Shown one piece after another: positions 9,211 to 18,400 of a stretch of DNA of 64,000 nucleotides (the first letter of the stretch is position 1; each line of letters starts with the position of its first letter). A program made the translations under genes and the position numbers. Source of the DNA: Roseomonas genomospecies 6 (GTDB taxonomy: Bacteria > Pseudomonadota > Alphaproteobacteria > Azospirillales > Azospirillaceae); assembly GCF_008365375.1 (NCBI RefSeq), contig NZ_QOKW01000026.1, positions 1 to 64,000 on the forward strand, in the 5' to 3' direction. The notes under the pieces are model-generated. The model did no database searches and was not told the DNA's origin. It saw only the letters and a list, made by a program, of their open reading frames with translations.

Positions 9211-10554
9211 TCACAGCACCAGCGCCCCGGCTGCCCAAACCGCCAGCGCCCCGACCGTTCCCTGCACCAGCGTTCCGAGCGTCTGAAGCCGGTAGCCTTC
9301 GCGCGTGGTCATGTTCGAAAACTGCGTGACCACCCAGAAGAAGCTGTCGTTGGCGTGGGAAACCACCATCGCCCCGGCGCCGATGGCCACGGTGACCAGC
9401 GCCTTGGCCGTTTCGCCGTCCAACCCCAGCGCGGGCAGCAGCGGAGCCATCAGTCCGGCGGTGGTGATGATCGCGACGGTGCTGCTGCCCTGCGCCGTCT
9501 TGATGCCGGCCGCGACCAGGAACGGCAGCCAGATGCCGAGGTTGGCGCTCGCCAGGCTGTCGCCGATGACCTTGGCGATCCCGGAGTTCTGCAACACCTT
9601 GCCGAAGGCGCCGCCGGCCCCGGTGATCGTGATGATGATGGCCGCGTCGACGACGGCCTGCCCCACCCAGCCGGATGTGGAGAGCATCTCCCGGTTCAAC
9701 CGCTTCGGCAGCATCAGCGCCAGCCCGACGCCGATCAGAAGCGCCACGGCCGGCTGCCCCAGGAAGGACAGGAGCGGCACGACGCCGCCGGTGCCGAAGG
9801 GCTTGGCCGGCAGTTCGGCGATGGAGCGCAGGACGATGAGCAGGATGGGAACCGCGATGGGGACCAGCGACTTGGCAGCCGAGGGCGCGTCCGCATCGAC
9901 CTGCGGTCCGGCCTGGGCGGAATCCTCGTCCGGGCGGTACGGCTCGATGGGCACGCGGGCCGCGATCAGGATGGCGAACAGCCAGCCCGCGGCGGCGGTG
10001 ATGGCGCCGATGCCCATGCCCCACAGGATGACCAGCCCCAGGTCGGCGCCGAGGATGCCGGCGGCGGCGACCGGCCCCGGGGTCGGCGGCACCATGGTGT
10101 GGGTCGCGTAGAGCCCGAGCGCCAGCGCGACCGCCGTGGCGGCGAGGCTGATGCCGGCCTTGCGCGCCACCGCCTTGTTCAGGGACGACAGGATGACGAA
10201 GCCGGAGTCGCAGAAGACCGGGATGGAGACCAGATAGCCCATGATGGACATGCCCAGCGGCGCGTTCCTCTGCCCGGTGACGCGGAGAATGCTGGTGGCC
10301 AGCCGGAAGGCGCCTCCGGATTTCTCCAGGAAGACGCCGATGATGGTGCCGGCGATGATGACGATCCCGATCGAGCCGATGGTGCCGCCGAAGCCCTCGT
10401 TCACCGATTTCACGACATCGGCCAGCGGCATGCCGGACAGAATGCCGAAGCCGAACGCGGTCATGAGGAGCGCCAGGAACGGGTGCAGGTTCAGCCGGGC
10501 GGTGGCGAACACGATGAACAGGATGGACAGCAGCAACAGCAGGACCAGCAACAC
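9211..10554 (-). CDS. GntP-family gluconate/organic acid permease
   Basis: About 447 residues with 12 or more hydrophobic segments. Family features are visible: LNLHPFLALLMTAFGFGI near the start, GGTIGSIGIVIIAGTIIG, IPVFCDSGFVIL, THTMVPPTPGPVAAAGILGAD, and the C-terminal GSSTVAIIT and HANDSFFWVVTQFS motifs. GntP permeases import gluconate or related hydroxy acids with protons across the inner membrane. I place the start at GTG 10554 because GGAGG lies at 10561-10565, six bases upstream; an in-frame ATG at 10575 is upstream of that site. The 3' end is intact although an IS relic abuts it. The TetR gene lies just upstream in the same direction and may control it. The substrate cannot be read from sequence. 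Confidence 0.88.
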   Translation of the reverse strand: MLLVLLLLLSILFIVFATARLNLHPFLALLMTAFGFGILSGMPLADVVKSVNEGFGGTIGSIGIVIIAGTIIGVFLEKSGGAFRLATSILRVTGQRNAPLGMSIMGYLVSIPVFCDSGFVILSSLNKAVARKAGISLAATAVALALGLYATHTMVPPTPGPVAAAGILGADLGLVILWGMGIGAITAAAGWLFAILIAARVPIEPYRPDEDSAQAGPQVDADAPSAAKSLVPIAVPILLIVLRSIAELPAKPFGTGGVVPLLSFLGQPAVALLIGVGLALMLPKRLNREMLSTSGWVGQAVVDAAIIITITGAGGAFGKVLQNSGIAKVIGDSLASANLGIWLPFLVAAGIKTAQGSSTVAIITTAGLMAPLLPALGLDGETAKALVTVAIGAGAMVVSHANDSFFWVVTQFSNMTTREGYRLQTLGTLVQGTVGALAVWAAGALVL

Positions 10555-10596
10555 GGCACGCCTCCGATGCAGCAAGGATGCCCAGGCGTAACATGC

Positions 10597-11235
10597 TCAC
10601 CGGTGGCGTGTTCCAGCACGGGTGGATTGCTCCGGGCCCGAGCGGCTCGTTCCGCCCGAGGCGCCGAGTTGCCGGCGCAGGGACTCCAGGATCTCCGCCG
10701 ACAATTCGGGGTTGGCCTGCGCGGTGGCGCGGGCCAGCGCCATGCCGCCGATCAGGGCCGACACGATGGCGACGGCGCGGGCGCGGCGGTCGGCGGCGCC
10801 CTCCCCTTCCCGATCCGGCAAACGGGCCTCGATCACGTCGAAGAAGCGCACGACGCCGGCGCCGAACCGTTCCCGGACCGCCGGGTCCTGCCGCGCCACG
10901 TCGCCGGCGAAGGCCGCCATCGGACAGCCGGCGTCCGGCTGGTCGCGGTGCCGTTCGCTCAGATAACCCGTCAGGAAGGAGTCGAGCGCCCCTTCCGGAG
11001 ACTCCTCGACGGCGGGCAGCCGGTCGAGGGCTTCCGCGAAGGCGGCCTCGCACGCCTCGGCGGCCAGAGCGTCCTTCGACGCGAAATGGCCGTAGAAGCC
11101 GCCGTGGGTCAGCCCGGCGGCCTTGGTGATCTCCGCCACCCCGACCTTGTCGAACCCGCGTTCGCGGAACAGGCGTCCCGCCGCCTTCACAATGGCGGTG
11201 CGGTTCTCCGCCGCCTTTTCCTTCGAAACCTTCAC
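10597..11235 (-). CDS. TetR-family transcriptional repressor
   Basis: A 212-residue protein. Residues ~10-60 are a TetR helix-turn-helix domain (RTAIVKAAGRLFRERGF, GVAEITKAAGLTHGGFYGHF, SKDALAAEA), followed by a helical ligand-binding domain with a Cys at CPMAAFAGD and the family C-terminal segment. It is divergent from an SDR dehydrogenase gene, with only 126 bp between the two starts. That gap contains two copies of TGATG-N5-CATCA. The classic arrangement predicts that it represses itself and the SDR gene, with release by the SDR's substrate or a related compound. The gntP-type gene follows 42 bp downstream and may be co-transcribed. The inducer is unknown. Confidence 0.88.
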   Translation of the reverse strand: MKVSKEKAAENRTAIVKAAGRLFRERGFDKVGVAEITKAAGLTHGGFYGHFASKDALAAEACEAAFAEALDRLPAVEESPEGALDSFLTGYLSERHRDQPDAGCPMAAFAGDVARQDPAVRERFGAGVVRFFDVIEARLPDREGEGAADRRARAVAIVSALIGGMALARATAQANPELSAEILESLRRQLGASGGTSRSGPEQSTRAGTRHR

Positions 11236-11293
11236 GTCCTCACCCTGCGCATGGCTGCCACGCCTCCACCGAGGGGGCTTCCGCCGTTATACA

Positions 11294-11308
11294 TGATGGA
11301 CGTCATCA
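11294..11308. promoter_or_regulatory. Candidate TetR operator 1 (TGATG-N5-CATCA)
   Basis: A perfect 5-bp inverted repeat TGATG/CATCA with a 5-bp spacer (GACGT, itself near-symmetric) lies in the TetR-SDR divergent region. A second copy with identical half-sites and spacing begins 28 bp further on. Two sites nearly three helical turns apart between a TetR gene and its neighbour are typical of an autoregulatory operator pair. That the adjacent TetR protein binds here is an inference. Confidence 0.55.
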
Positions 11309-11321
11309 ATAACTCCATTCA

Positions 11322-11336
11322 TGATGGGCATCATCA
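11322..11336. promoter_or_regulatory. Candidate TetR operator 2 (TGATG-N5-CATCA)
   Basis: The second copy of TGATG-N5-CATCA (spacer GGCAT) ends about 25 bp before the SDR start codon, where a bound repressor would block the promoter or early transcription. It is embedded in a slightly longer ATGATG...CATCAT symmetry. The identity of half-sites and spacing with the copy at 11294 is the main evidence. Confidence 0.55.
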
Positions 11337-11361
11337 TAAACTACGGAACATGGAGAGGACA

Positions 11362-12117
11362 ATGGCGGACATGAGCGGCGGCGTGGCCCTGGTCACCGGC
11401 GGCACTTCGGGCATCGGGCGGGCGACCGCGCTGGCCTTTGCCAAGGCGGGCGCCACGGCGGTCGTCACCGGGCGGCGCGAGGCGGAGGGGCTGGAAACGG
11501 TGGAACTGGCCCGTCAAACGGGCGGGCGCGCCGTCTTCGTCCAGGCCGACGTGGCCGATGCCGAGGAGGTGGCCGCCCTGTTCGCCCGGATCGAGCGCGA
11601 CCATGGCCGGCTCGACTACGCCTTCAACAACGCGGGCATTCATTTCAACCGTTCGATGGCCGAGACGACGGAGAGCGACTTCGACCGCATGGTTGCCGTG
11701 AACATCAAAGGCGTCTGGCTATGCCTGAAGCACGAGCTGCCGATCATGCTGCGGCAGGGCAAGGGCGCCATCGTGTCCACCGGATCGGTGCTGGGCCAAA
11801 TCGGGCTGGCCGGCAATGGCGTCTACTCCGCCACCAAGGCGGCGGTGGAGGGCATGACCCGCAGCGTCGCCATCGAGGTCGCCAAGTCCGGCGTGCGGGT
11901 CAACGCCGTCTGCCCGGCCATCATCCAGACACCGATGAGCGCCGGTTCCTTCGGCGGGGAAGAGGCGGTGAACGCGGCGCTCGGCCCGCTGCACCCGGTC
12001 GGGCGCGTCGGACAGCCGCGCGAGGTCGCCGACACGGTGGTCTGGCTGTGCTCCGACGCGGCGTCCTTCATCACCGGCCAGTCGATCAACGTCGACGGCG
12101 GACTGACGGTGCAGTGA
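11362..12117 (+). CDS. Short-chain dehydrogenase/reductase (SDR)
   Basis: A 251-residue classical SDR. The Rossmann cofactor motif TGGTSGIG is at residues ~13-20, NNAG at ~87-90, the catalytic Ser in STGSVLGQIG, and YSATK supplies the catalytic Tyr and Lys; VNAVCPAIIQTPM and the C-terminal GQSINVDGGLTVQ are also typical. ATG 11362 is chosen because GGAGAGG lies just upstream; ATG 11350 in the same frame overlaps that site. It oxidises or reduces an alcohol/carbonyl with NAD(P)(H) in the cytoplasm; the substrate is not evident. It is divergent from, and probably repressed by, the neighbouring TetR protein. Confidence 0.9.
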   Translation: MADMSGGVALVTGGTSGIGRATALAFAKAGATAVVTGRREAEGLETVELARQTGGRAVFVQADVADAEEVAALFARIERDHGRLDYAFNNAGIHFNRSMAETTESDFDRMVAVNIKGVWLCLKHELPIMLRQGKGAIVSTGSVLGQIGLAGNGVYSATKAAVEGMTRSVAIEVAKSGVRVNAVCPAIIQTPMSAGSFGGEEAVNAALGPLHPVGRVGQPREVADTVVWLCSDAASFITGQSINVDGGLTVQ

Positions 12118-12145
12118 TCGCCGCCCACCAAAGCCCCATCGACTC

Positions 12146-12183
12146 CGGGCCGGGTTGTGCTTAGATAGGCGCAGCCCGGCCCG
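12146..12183 (+). terminator. Stem-loop downstream of SDR gene, terminator-like
   Basis: A 15-bp stem with two mismatches that would be G-U pairs in RNA (arms 12146-12160 and 12169-12183, 8-base loop TTAGATAG) lies 28 bp after the SDR stop. It is GC-rich but is followed only by CTTTGCTTG rather than a clean T-run, so termination efficiency is uncertain. It also sits about 45 bp before the LysR start and could act in that leader. Confidence 0.45.
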
Positions 12184-12226
12184 CTTTGCTTGCGAAGGCC
12201 AGCCCCACTGCGTCGATGGACCGACC

Positions 12227-13222
12227 ATGGACAAACTGCACGCGATGCGCGTCTTCGTCCGCGTCGTCGAGGCCAACAGCTTCACCAAGGCGGCCGACAC
12301 GCTGGGCCTGCCGCGCGCCTCGGTGACGACGACCATCCAGAATCTGGAAGCGGCGCTCGGCGTGCGCCTGCTGCAGCGGACGACGCGCAAGCTGAGCCTG
12401 ACGCTCGACGGCGCCGCCTATCTGGAAGGCGCCACCCGCATCCTGTCCGACCTTGAGGAGATCGAGACCTCCTTCACCAGCGCCCGCAAGACACCGCGCG
12501 GGCGGCTGCGGGTGGACATGCCGGGCTCGGTCGGGCGGCTGATCATCATCCCGACCATCCACGAATTCCACGCCCGCTACCCCGACATCGAGATCATGAT
12601 CGGGATGAGCGACCGCCCCATCGACCTGATCCAGGAGGGGGTGGACTGCGTGCTGCGGGTCGGCGATCTGGCGGATTCCAGCCTGATCGCCCGCCGGGTC
12701 GGCGCCTTCCGCCCGGTGACCGTCGCCAGCCCCGCCTATCTCGCCCGCCACGGCACGCCCCGGACCATCGAGGAATTGGAAGGGCACACCGCCGTCAACT
12801 ACTTCACCCGCACCGGCAAGATGCACGAGATGAGCTTCGAGCGGGACGGCGTGATCCACGAGGTGAGGCTGAACGGCCCCGTCTCGGTCAACGACGCCGA
12901 CGCCTACGTGACCTGCGCGCTGGAAGGGCTGGGCATCGGGCAGACGGCCCGCTTCATGGCGCTGCCCCATCTGCGCAGCGGGGCGCTGGTCGAGATCCTG
13001 AAGGAGTGGCGCCCGGCCCTGATGCCGATCTCCGCGCTCTACCCGCACAACCGCCACCTGTCGCCCAAGGTCCGCGCCTTCGTCGATTGGGTCGCCGAGC
13101 TGTTCGAGGGCTGCCCACTGATGCAGGGCGAGGAGATCAAGGGCTACGAGTGCCCGGAGCGGGAGAAGACCGCGCCGGCTCCCGCCGTCGAGTCGGAGGG
13201 TGCGCGCCTCTGCGTCGTGTGA
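12227..13222 (+). CDS. LysR-family transcriptional regulator
   Basis: A 331-residue protein. Residues 1-60 form the LysR winged helix-turn-helix (MRVFVRVVEANSFTKAADTL, RASVTTTIQNLEAALGVRLL, RTTRKLSLT), and a periplasmic-binding-protein-like effector domain follows (GRLRVDMPGSVGRLIIIPTI, CVLRVGDLADSSLIARRVG). It belongs to the CrgA/DmlR-like subgroup by its MDKLHAMRVFVRVVE start. ATG 12227 is the natural start since the HTH begins immediately after it. The C-terminal ~25 residues (PEREKTAPAPAVE...) are an extra low-complexity tail. The downstream efflux operon in the same orientation is a plausible target. Confidence 0.87.
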   Translation: MDKLHAMRVFVRVVEANSFTKAADTLGLPRASVTTTIQNLEAALGVRLLQRTTRKLSLTLDGAAYLEGATRILSDLEEIETSFTSARKTPRGRLRVDMPGSVGRLIIIPTIHEFHARYPDIEIMIGMSDRPIDLIQEGVDCVLRVGDLADSSLIARRVGAFRPVTVASPAYLARHGTPRTIEELEGHTAVNYFTRTGKMHEMSFERDGVIHEVRLNGPVSVNDADAYVTCALEGLGIGQTARFMALPHLRSGALVEILKEWRPALMPISALYPHNRHLSPKVRAFVDWVAELFEGCPLMQGEEIKGYECPEREKTAPAPAVESEGARLCVV

Positions 13223-13321
13223 CGCCGATTGTTCGTCCGATCCGAATTGTGTTGCCGTTGACCGCGTATTTATTCCGGTTCGCCGGGCGCCCACACTCCC
13301 TCCTGTTGCAATGCGGGAGGG

Positions 13322-14194
13322 GTGCCGGGGCACCGTCGGATCATGGGCCGGTCATCGGAACAGTCGAAGACACGCAAAACCGGGGCGCCGCCGTGCCCGT
13401 TGTCGGTCGATGACCGGACCATCGCCGGCCACGCCCAGGACATCCGGCTGCGGCTCTACCGGCCTCTGATCGGGCTGACCGTCCCGGCCCTGCTGTACCT
13501 GCACGGCGGCGGCTTCACCTCCGGCTCGCTGGAGGAGGCGGACACCGCCGCCGCCGCCATCGCGGAGAGCGTACCGGCCCTGGTCGTCTCGGTCGGCTAT
13601 TCGCTGGCCCCCGCCCACTGCTTCCCCACCGCGGCCCACGACGCCCACCGCGCCGCCCTGTGGACCCTGGATGCGGCCCGCGAGCTGAACATCGCCAAGA
13701 GCGGGCTGGGCGTGGCCGGGCACGATGCCGGCGGCCACGTCGCCGCCTCGCTGACCTTTCTGGCCCGCGACCAGGGCGACGTGGACATCCGCGCGCAGGC
13801 CCTGCTCGGCCCCATGCTGGACCCCAGCATGACACGAGCGGGGGACGCGCAGGCGATGCAGTCCGACATTCCCGCGACCGCCTACGCCCGCTGCTACCGC
13901 GCCTATCTGCCAGACGCGGCGCAGCGGCTGCACCCCTACGCGGCACCGCTGGATTCCCGCCGGCTGGCCGGGTTGCCGCCCACGCTGATCGTCACCGCGC
14001 AGCGGGACGTTCTGCGCATCGAGGCGGAGCAGTACGCCGCCAACCTGATCGCAGCCGGCGTGCCCACCGAGGTCACCCGTTTCCCCGCCATTTCGCACGC
14101 CGCCCTGCCGGGCCACCGCCCGGCGCTGTTGGCGGTCGCCGATTTCCTCCGCCGACGCCTGTCCCCCGCGGACGGCAGCGGCGCCCCCGTCTGA
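13322..14194 (+). CDS. Alpha/beta hydrolase of the HSL type with Asp at the nucleophile position
   Basis: Up to 290 residues with the hormone-sensitive-lipase/arylacetamide-deacetylase layout: oxyanion-hole HGGG at residues 61-64, YSLAPAHCFPTAAHD as the family YRLAPEHxFPAxxxD segment, and a late TLIVTAQRDVLR and FPAISHA supplying the acid and His. The nucleophile elbow, normally GDSAGG, reads GHDAGG, so Asp135 replaces the catalytic Ser. The gene is 20 bp upstream of an RND adaptor and surely co-transcribed with it. The start is uncertain: GTG 13322 has GGGAGG only one base away, while ATG 13343 and TTG 13400 lack good sites. It may be an esterase relic, an Asp-nucleophile hydrolase or a non-catalytic binding protein. 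Confidence 0.75.
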   Translation: MPGHRRIMGRSSEQSKTRKTGAPPCPLSVDDRTIAGHAQDIRLRLYRPLIGLTVPALLYLHGGGFTSGSLEEADTAAAAIAESVPALVVSVGYSLAPAHCFPTAAHDAHRAALWTLDAARELNIAKSGLGVAGHDAGGHVAASLTFLARDQGDVDIRAQALLGPMLDPSMTRAGDAQAMQSDIPATAYARCYRAYLPDAAQRLHPYAAPLDSRRLAGLPPTLIVTAQRDVLRIEAEQYAANLIAAGVPTEVTRFPAISHAALPGHRPALLAVADFLRRRLSPADGSGAPV

Positions 14195-14214
14195 CTCCCC
14201 AGGAGATTGGTCCC

Positions 14215-15396
14215 ATGTCGTTGTCTCCTTCGAAGCTCGCCCTTCTTCTCGCCGTTGGCGCCGCGACCGCTGGTGTGGCCGGAGTCGTCGCCACCCAGGG
14301 CCACGCCGACGCCCCCGCGGCCACCGCCGCCCCGCCGCCGCCCGAGGTGGACGTGGCGCCGGTCGTCGCCCGCAAGATCACCGACTGGCAGTCCTATTCG
14401 GGCCGCCTGGAGGCGGTGGACCGGGTGGAGGTGCGCCCGCAAGTGTCCGGCGCCATCACCGCCGTTCATTTCCGCAACGGCGCCCTGGTCAAGAAGGGCG
14501 ATCCGCTCTTCACCATCGACCCGCGCCCCCACGTCGCCGAGGTTGCCCGCGCCGAGGCCCAGGTCACCGCCGCGCAGGCATCGGTGCGTTTCACCGCCGC
14601 CGACCTTGACCGCGCCCAGCGGCTGGTTCAGAACAACACCGTCTCGCGCCAGACGCTGGACGAGAAGGAAAACGCTGCCCGCGAGGCCGTCGCCAACCTG
14701 AAGGCGGCGCAGGCGGCACTCGACCTCGCCCGCATCGACCTGGAACACACCCAGGTGACCGCTCCCATCTCGGGTCGCGTCTCGCGCGCCGAAGTGACGG
14801 TCGGCAACGTCGTGGCGTCCGGCGCCTCCGCCGCTCCGCTGACGACCCTGGTGTCGGTTTCGCCGATCTACGCGTCCTTCGACGTGGACGAGCAGACCTA
14901 CCTGCGCCACATCGCCAGCGTGAAGGACGCCGCCGACGTGCCGGTCCAGCTCGGCCTCGCCAATGAGAACGGCTATTCGCGCGGCGGCACGGTGGAGCAT
15001 GTGGACAACCGGCTGGACTCCGTCTCCGGCACCATCCGCGTGCGCGCCAGGTTCGACAATCCCGACGGGATGCTGGTCCCCGGCCTCTACGCCCGCGTCA
15101 AGGTCGGCGGCAGCACCCCGCACGACGCGCTGATGGTCGAGGACCGCGCCATCAACACCGACCAGGACAAGAAATTCGTTCTGGTGGTCGGTGGCGACGA
15201 CACCGTGCAATACCGCGAGATCGTCCCCGGCGCGGCCCAGAACGGGCTGCGGGTGGTGAAGAGCGGGCTCAAGGCCGGGGAGCGCATCGTCGTCAACGGC
15301 ATCCAGCACGCCCGCCCCGGCGCCCGCATCAGCCCGAAGACCGTGGCGATGGGCACGCCGGCGGATACCGTCGAAACCGCGTCCAACGCTCCCTGA
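14215..15396 (+). CDS. RND efflux periplasmic adaptor (membrane fusion protein)
   Basis: A 393-residue HlyD/MexE-type adaptor. It has an N-terminal hydrophobic segment (LALLLAVGAATAGVAGVV), a lipoyl/beta-barrel part (YSGRLEAVDRVEVRPQVSG, VKKGDPLFTIDPRPH), an alpha-helical hairpin (QAALDLARIDLEHTQVTAPI) and the C-terminal MVEDRAINTDQDKKFVLVV membrane-proximal domain. It bridges the inner-membrane pump and an outer-membrane channel. AGGAGA at 14201-14206 sets ATG 14215. It sits between the hydrolase gene and the pump gene. No outer-membrane factor follows, so a shared TolC-like channel encoded elsewhere is expected. Confidence 0.93.
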   Translation: MSLSPSKLALLLAVGAATAGVAGVVATQGHADAPAATAAPPPPEVDVAPVVARKITDWQSYSGRLEAVDRVEVRPQVSGAITAVHFRNGALVKKGDPLFTIDPRPHVAEVARAEAQVTAAQASVRFTAADLDRAQRLVQNNTVSRQTLDEKENAAREAVANLKAAQAALDLARIDLEHTQVTAPISGRVSRAEVTVGNVVASGASAAPLTTLVSVSPIYASFDVDEQTYLRHIASVKDAADVPVQLGLANENGYSRGGTVEHVDNRLDSVSGTIRVRARFDNPDGMLVPGLYARVKVGGSTPHDALMVEDRAINTDQDKKFVLVVGGDDTVQYREIVPGAAQNGLRVVKSGLKAGERIVVNGIQHARPGARISPKTVAMGTPADTVETASNAP

Positions 15397-15435
15397 TCCT
15401 CGGACCATGAGAGAGGCCCCGCCGGGAGAGCCATC

Positions 15436-18400
15436 ATGAACATCTCGAAATTCTTCATCGACCGCCCGATCTTCGCGGGCGTGCTGTCGGTGGCGCTGTT
15501 CCTGGCGGGAGCGATCTCGCTGTTCCAGTTGCCCATTTCCGAATATCCGGAGGTCGTTCCGCCGTCGGTCGTCGTCCGCGCCCAGTTCCCGGGCGCCAAC
15601 CCCAAGGTCATCGCCGAAACGGTCGCCTCCCCGCTGGAGGAGCAGATCAACGGCGTCGAGAACATGCTGTACATGCAGTCGCAGGCCAACAGCGACGGCA
15701 ACATGGCGCTGACCGTGACCTTCCGGCTGGGCACCGACCCGGACAAGGCGCAGCAGCTCGTGCAGAACCGGGTGTCGCAGGCGTTGCCGCGCCTGCCGTC
15801 CGACGTGCAGCGGCTGGGCGTGACGACGGTCAAAAGCTCGCCCACCCTGACCATGGTCGTGCATCTGCTGTCGCCCAACGACCGCTACGACATGACCTAC
15901 CTGCGCAACTACGCCATCCTGAACGTCAAGGACCGGCTGAGCCGGATCAGCGGCGTCGGCGAGGTGCAGGTGTGGGGGGCCGGCGACTATTCCATGCGCG
16001 TCTGGCTCGACCCCAACAAGGTCGCCCAGCGCGGCCTGACCGCGTCCGACGTGGTGGCGGCGATCCGCGAGCAGAACGTGCAGGTCGCGGCGGGCGTCAT
16101 CGGCGCCTCGCCGTCGTTGCCCGACACGCCGTTGCAGCTCTCGATCAACGCGCAAGGCCGCCTGACGACGCCGGAGGAGTTCGGCGCGATCATCCTGAAG
16201 ACCGGTGAGCAGGGCGGCGTCACCCTGCTGCGGGACGTCGCCCGCGTGGAGCTGGCGGCGGCGCAGTACGGGTTGCGGTCGCTTCTGGACAACAAGCCGG
16301 CGGTGGCGCTGGGCATCAACCAGTCGCCGGGCGCCAACGCGCTTGCCATCTCCGACGCCATCCGCGCGGCGATGGCCGACCTGAAGGCCGACATGCCGGA
16401 CGGCGTCGATTACAGCATCGTCTACGACCCGACGCAGTTCGTCCGTTCCAGCATCGACGCGGTGATCCACACGCTGCTGGAGGCGGTCGCGCTGGTCGTT
16501 CTGGTGGTCATCGTCTTCCTTCAGACTTGGCGCGCCTCGATCATCCCGCTGCTGGCGGTTCCGGTGTCCATCGTCGGCACCTTCTCGCTGATGCTGGCGC
16601 TGGGCTATTCGATCAACGCGCTGTCGCTGTTCGGCATGGTGCTGGCCATCGGCATCGTCGTGGACGACGCCATCGTCGTCGTGGAAAACGTCGAGCGCAA
16701 CATCGAGAACGGCCTGTCGGCCAAGGAAGCGACCTACCGAGCCATGCAGGAGGTCAGCGGCCCGATCATCGCCATCGCGCTGACGCTGGTCGCCGTCTTC
16801 GTCCCGCTGGCGGCCATGAGCGGCCTGACCGGCGAGTTCTACAAGCAGTTCGCGATGACCATCGCGATCTCCACCGTCATCTCCGCCTTCAACTCGCTGA
16901 CGCTCTCGCCAGCCCTGGCGGCGGTGTTGCTGCGCGGTCATGACCAGCCGCAGGATTGGCTGACCCGCGCGATGAACACGGTCTTCGGCGGCTTCTTCCG
17001 GCTGTTCAACCGCGTCTTCCACCGGGCCTCAACCGGCTATGGCCGCGGCGTCGGCGGGGTGGTGCGGCACAAGGGGCTGATGATGCTCGTCTATGTCGGG
17101 CTGCTCGGCGTCACCGTGCTGCTGGGCCGCACCGTGCCGATGGGCTTCGTCCCGGCGCAGGACAAGGAATACCTGATCAGCTTCGCCCAGCTTCCCAACG
17201 GCGCCTCGCTCGACCGGACGGAGGCGGTGATCCGCGAGATGACCGACATCGCGCTGGCCCGCCCCGGCGTGCAGAGCGCCGTCGCCTTCCCCGGCCTGTC
17301 GGTCAACGGCTTCACCAACAGCTCCAGCGCCGGCATCGTCTTCGTCACGCTGAAGCCCTTCGCCGAGCGCAAGGACCCGTCGCTGTCCGCCGCCGCCATC
17401 GCCGGTGATTTGCAGAAGCGCTACGCCGGGCTGAAGGAGGCCTTCGTCGCCATCTTCCCGCCGCCCCCGGTGATGGGTCTGGGCACGCTGGGCGGCTTCA
17501 AGATGCAGATCGAGGACCGCGGCGCGCTGGGCTACGAGGCGCTGAACGCGGCGGTCGGCGCCTTCCTGAAGAAGGCCATGGAAACGCCGGAGTTGGGGCC
17601 GAGCTTCTCCAGCTACCAGATCAACGTGCCGCAGCTCGACGTCGATCTCGACCGCGTGAAGGCCAAGCAGCAGGGCGTTCCCATCGGTGAGGTGTTCGAC
17701 ACCATGCAGATCTATCTGGGCTCGCTCTATGTGAACGACTTCAACAGCTTCGGGCGCGTCTACCAAGTCCGCGTCCAGGCCGACGCGCCCTTCCGCGCCG
17801 AATCCGCCGACATCGGCCTTCTGAAGACCCGCAACGCCCAGGGCGACATGGTGCCGCTCTCCTCCCTGGTCACGGTGAAGCAGAGCTACGGGCCGGAGAT
17901 GGTCGTGCGCTACAACGGCTACACCGCCGCCGACATCAACGGCGGCCCGGCCCCCGGCTATTCCTCCGGACAGGCGCAGGCCGCGGCGGAGCGCGTCGCG
18001 CAGGAGACCCTGCCGCGCGGGGTGCGGTTCGAATGGACCGACCTGACCTATCAGGAGATCCTGGCCGGCAACGCGGCGCTGTGGATCTTCCCCATCAGCA
18101 TCCTTCTCGTCTTCCTGGTGCTGGCCGCCCAGTACGAGAGCCTGACCCTGCCGCTGGCCATCCTGCTGATCGTGCCGATGAGCCTGATGTCGGCGCTGGC
18201 CGGGGTGTGGCTGACGGGGGGCGACAACAACATCTTCACCCAGATCGGCTTCATGGTTCTGGTCGGCCTGTCGGCGAAGAACGCCATCCTGATCGTCGAG
18301 TTCGCCCGTGAGCTGGAGCACCAGGGGCGCAGCGTGGTACAGGCCGCCGTGGAAGCCAGCCGCCTGCGGCTGCGGCCCATCCTGATGACCTCCATCGCCT

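Noticed and set aside
9139..12117. A 992-codon plus-strand reading frame ending in the SDR
   Set aside because: Only the part from 11362 has family similarity; the rest is the complement of the GntP and TetR genes.
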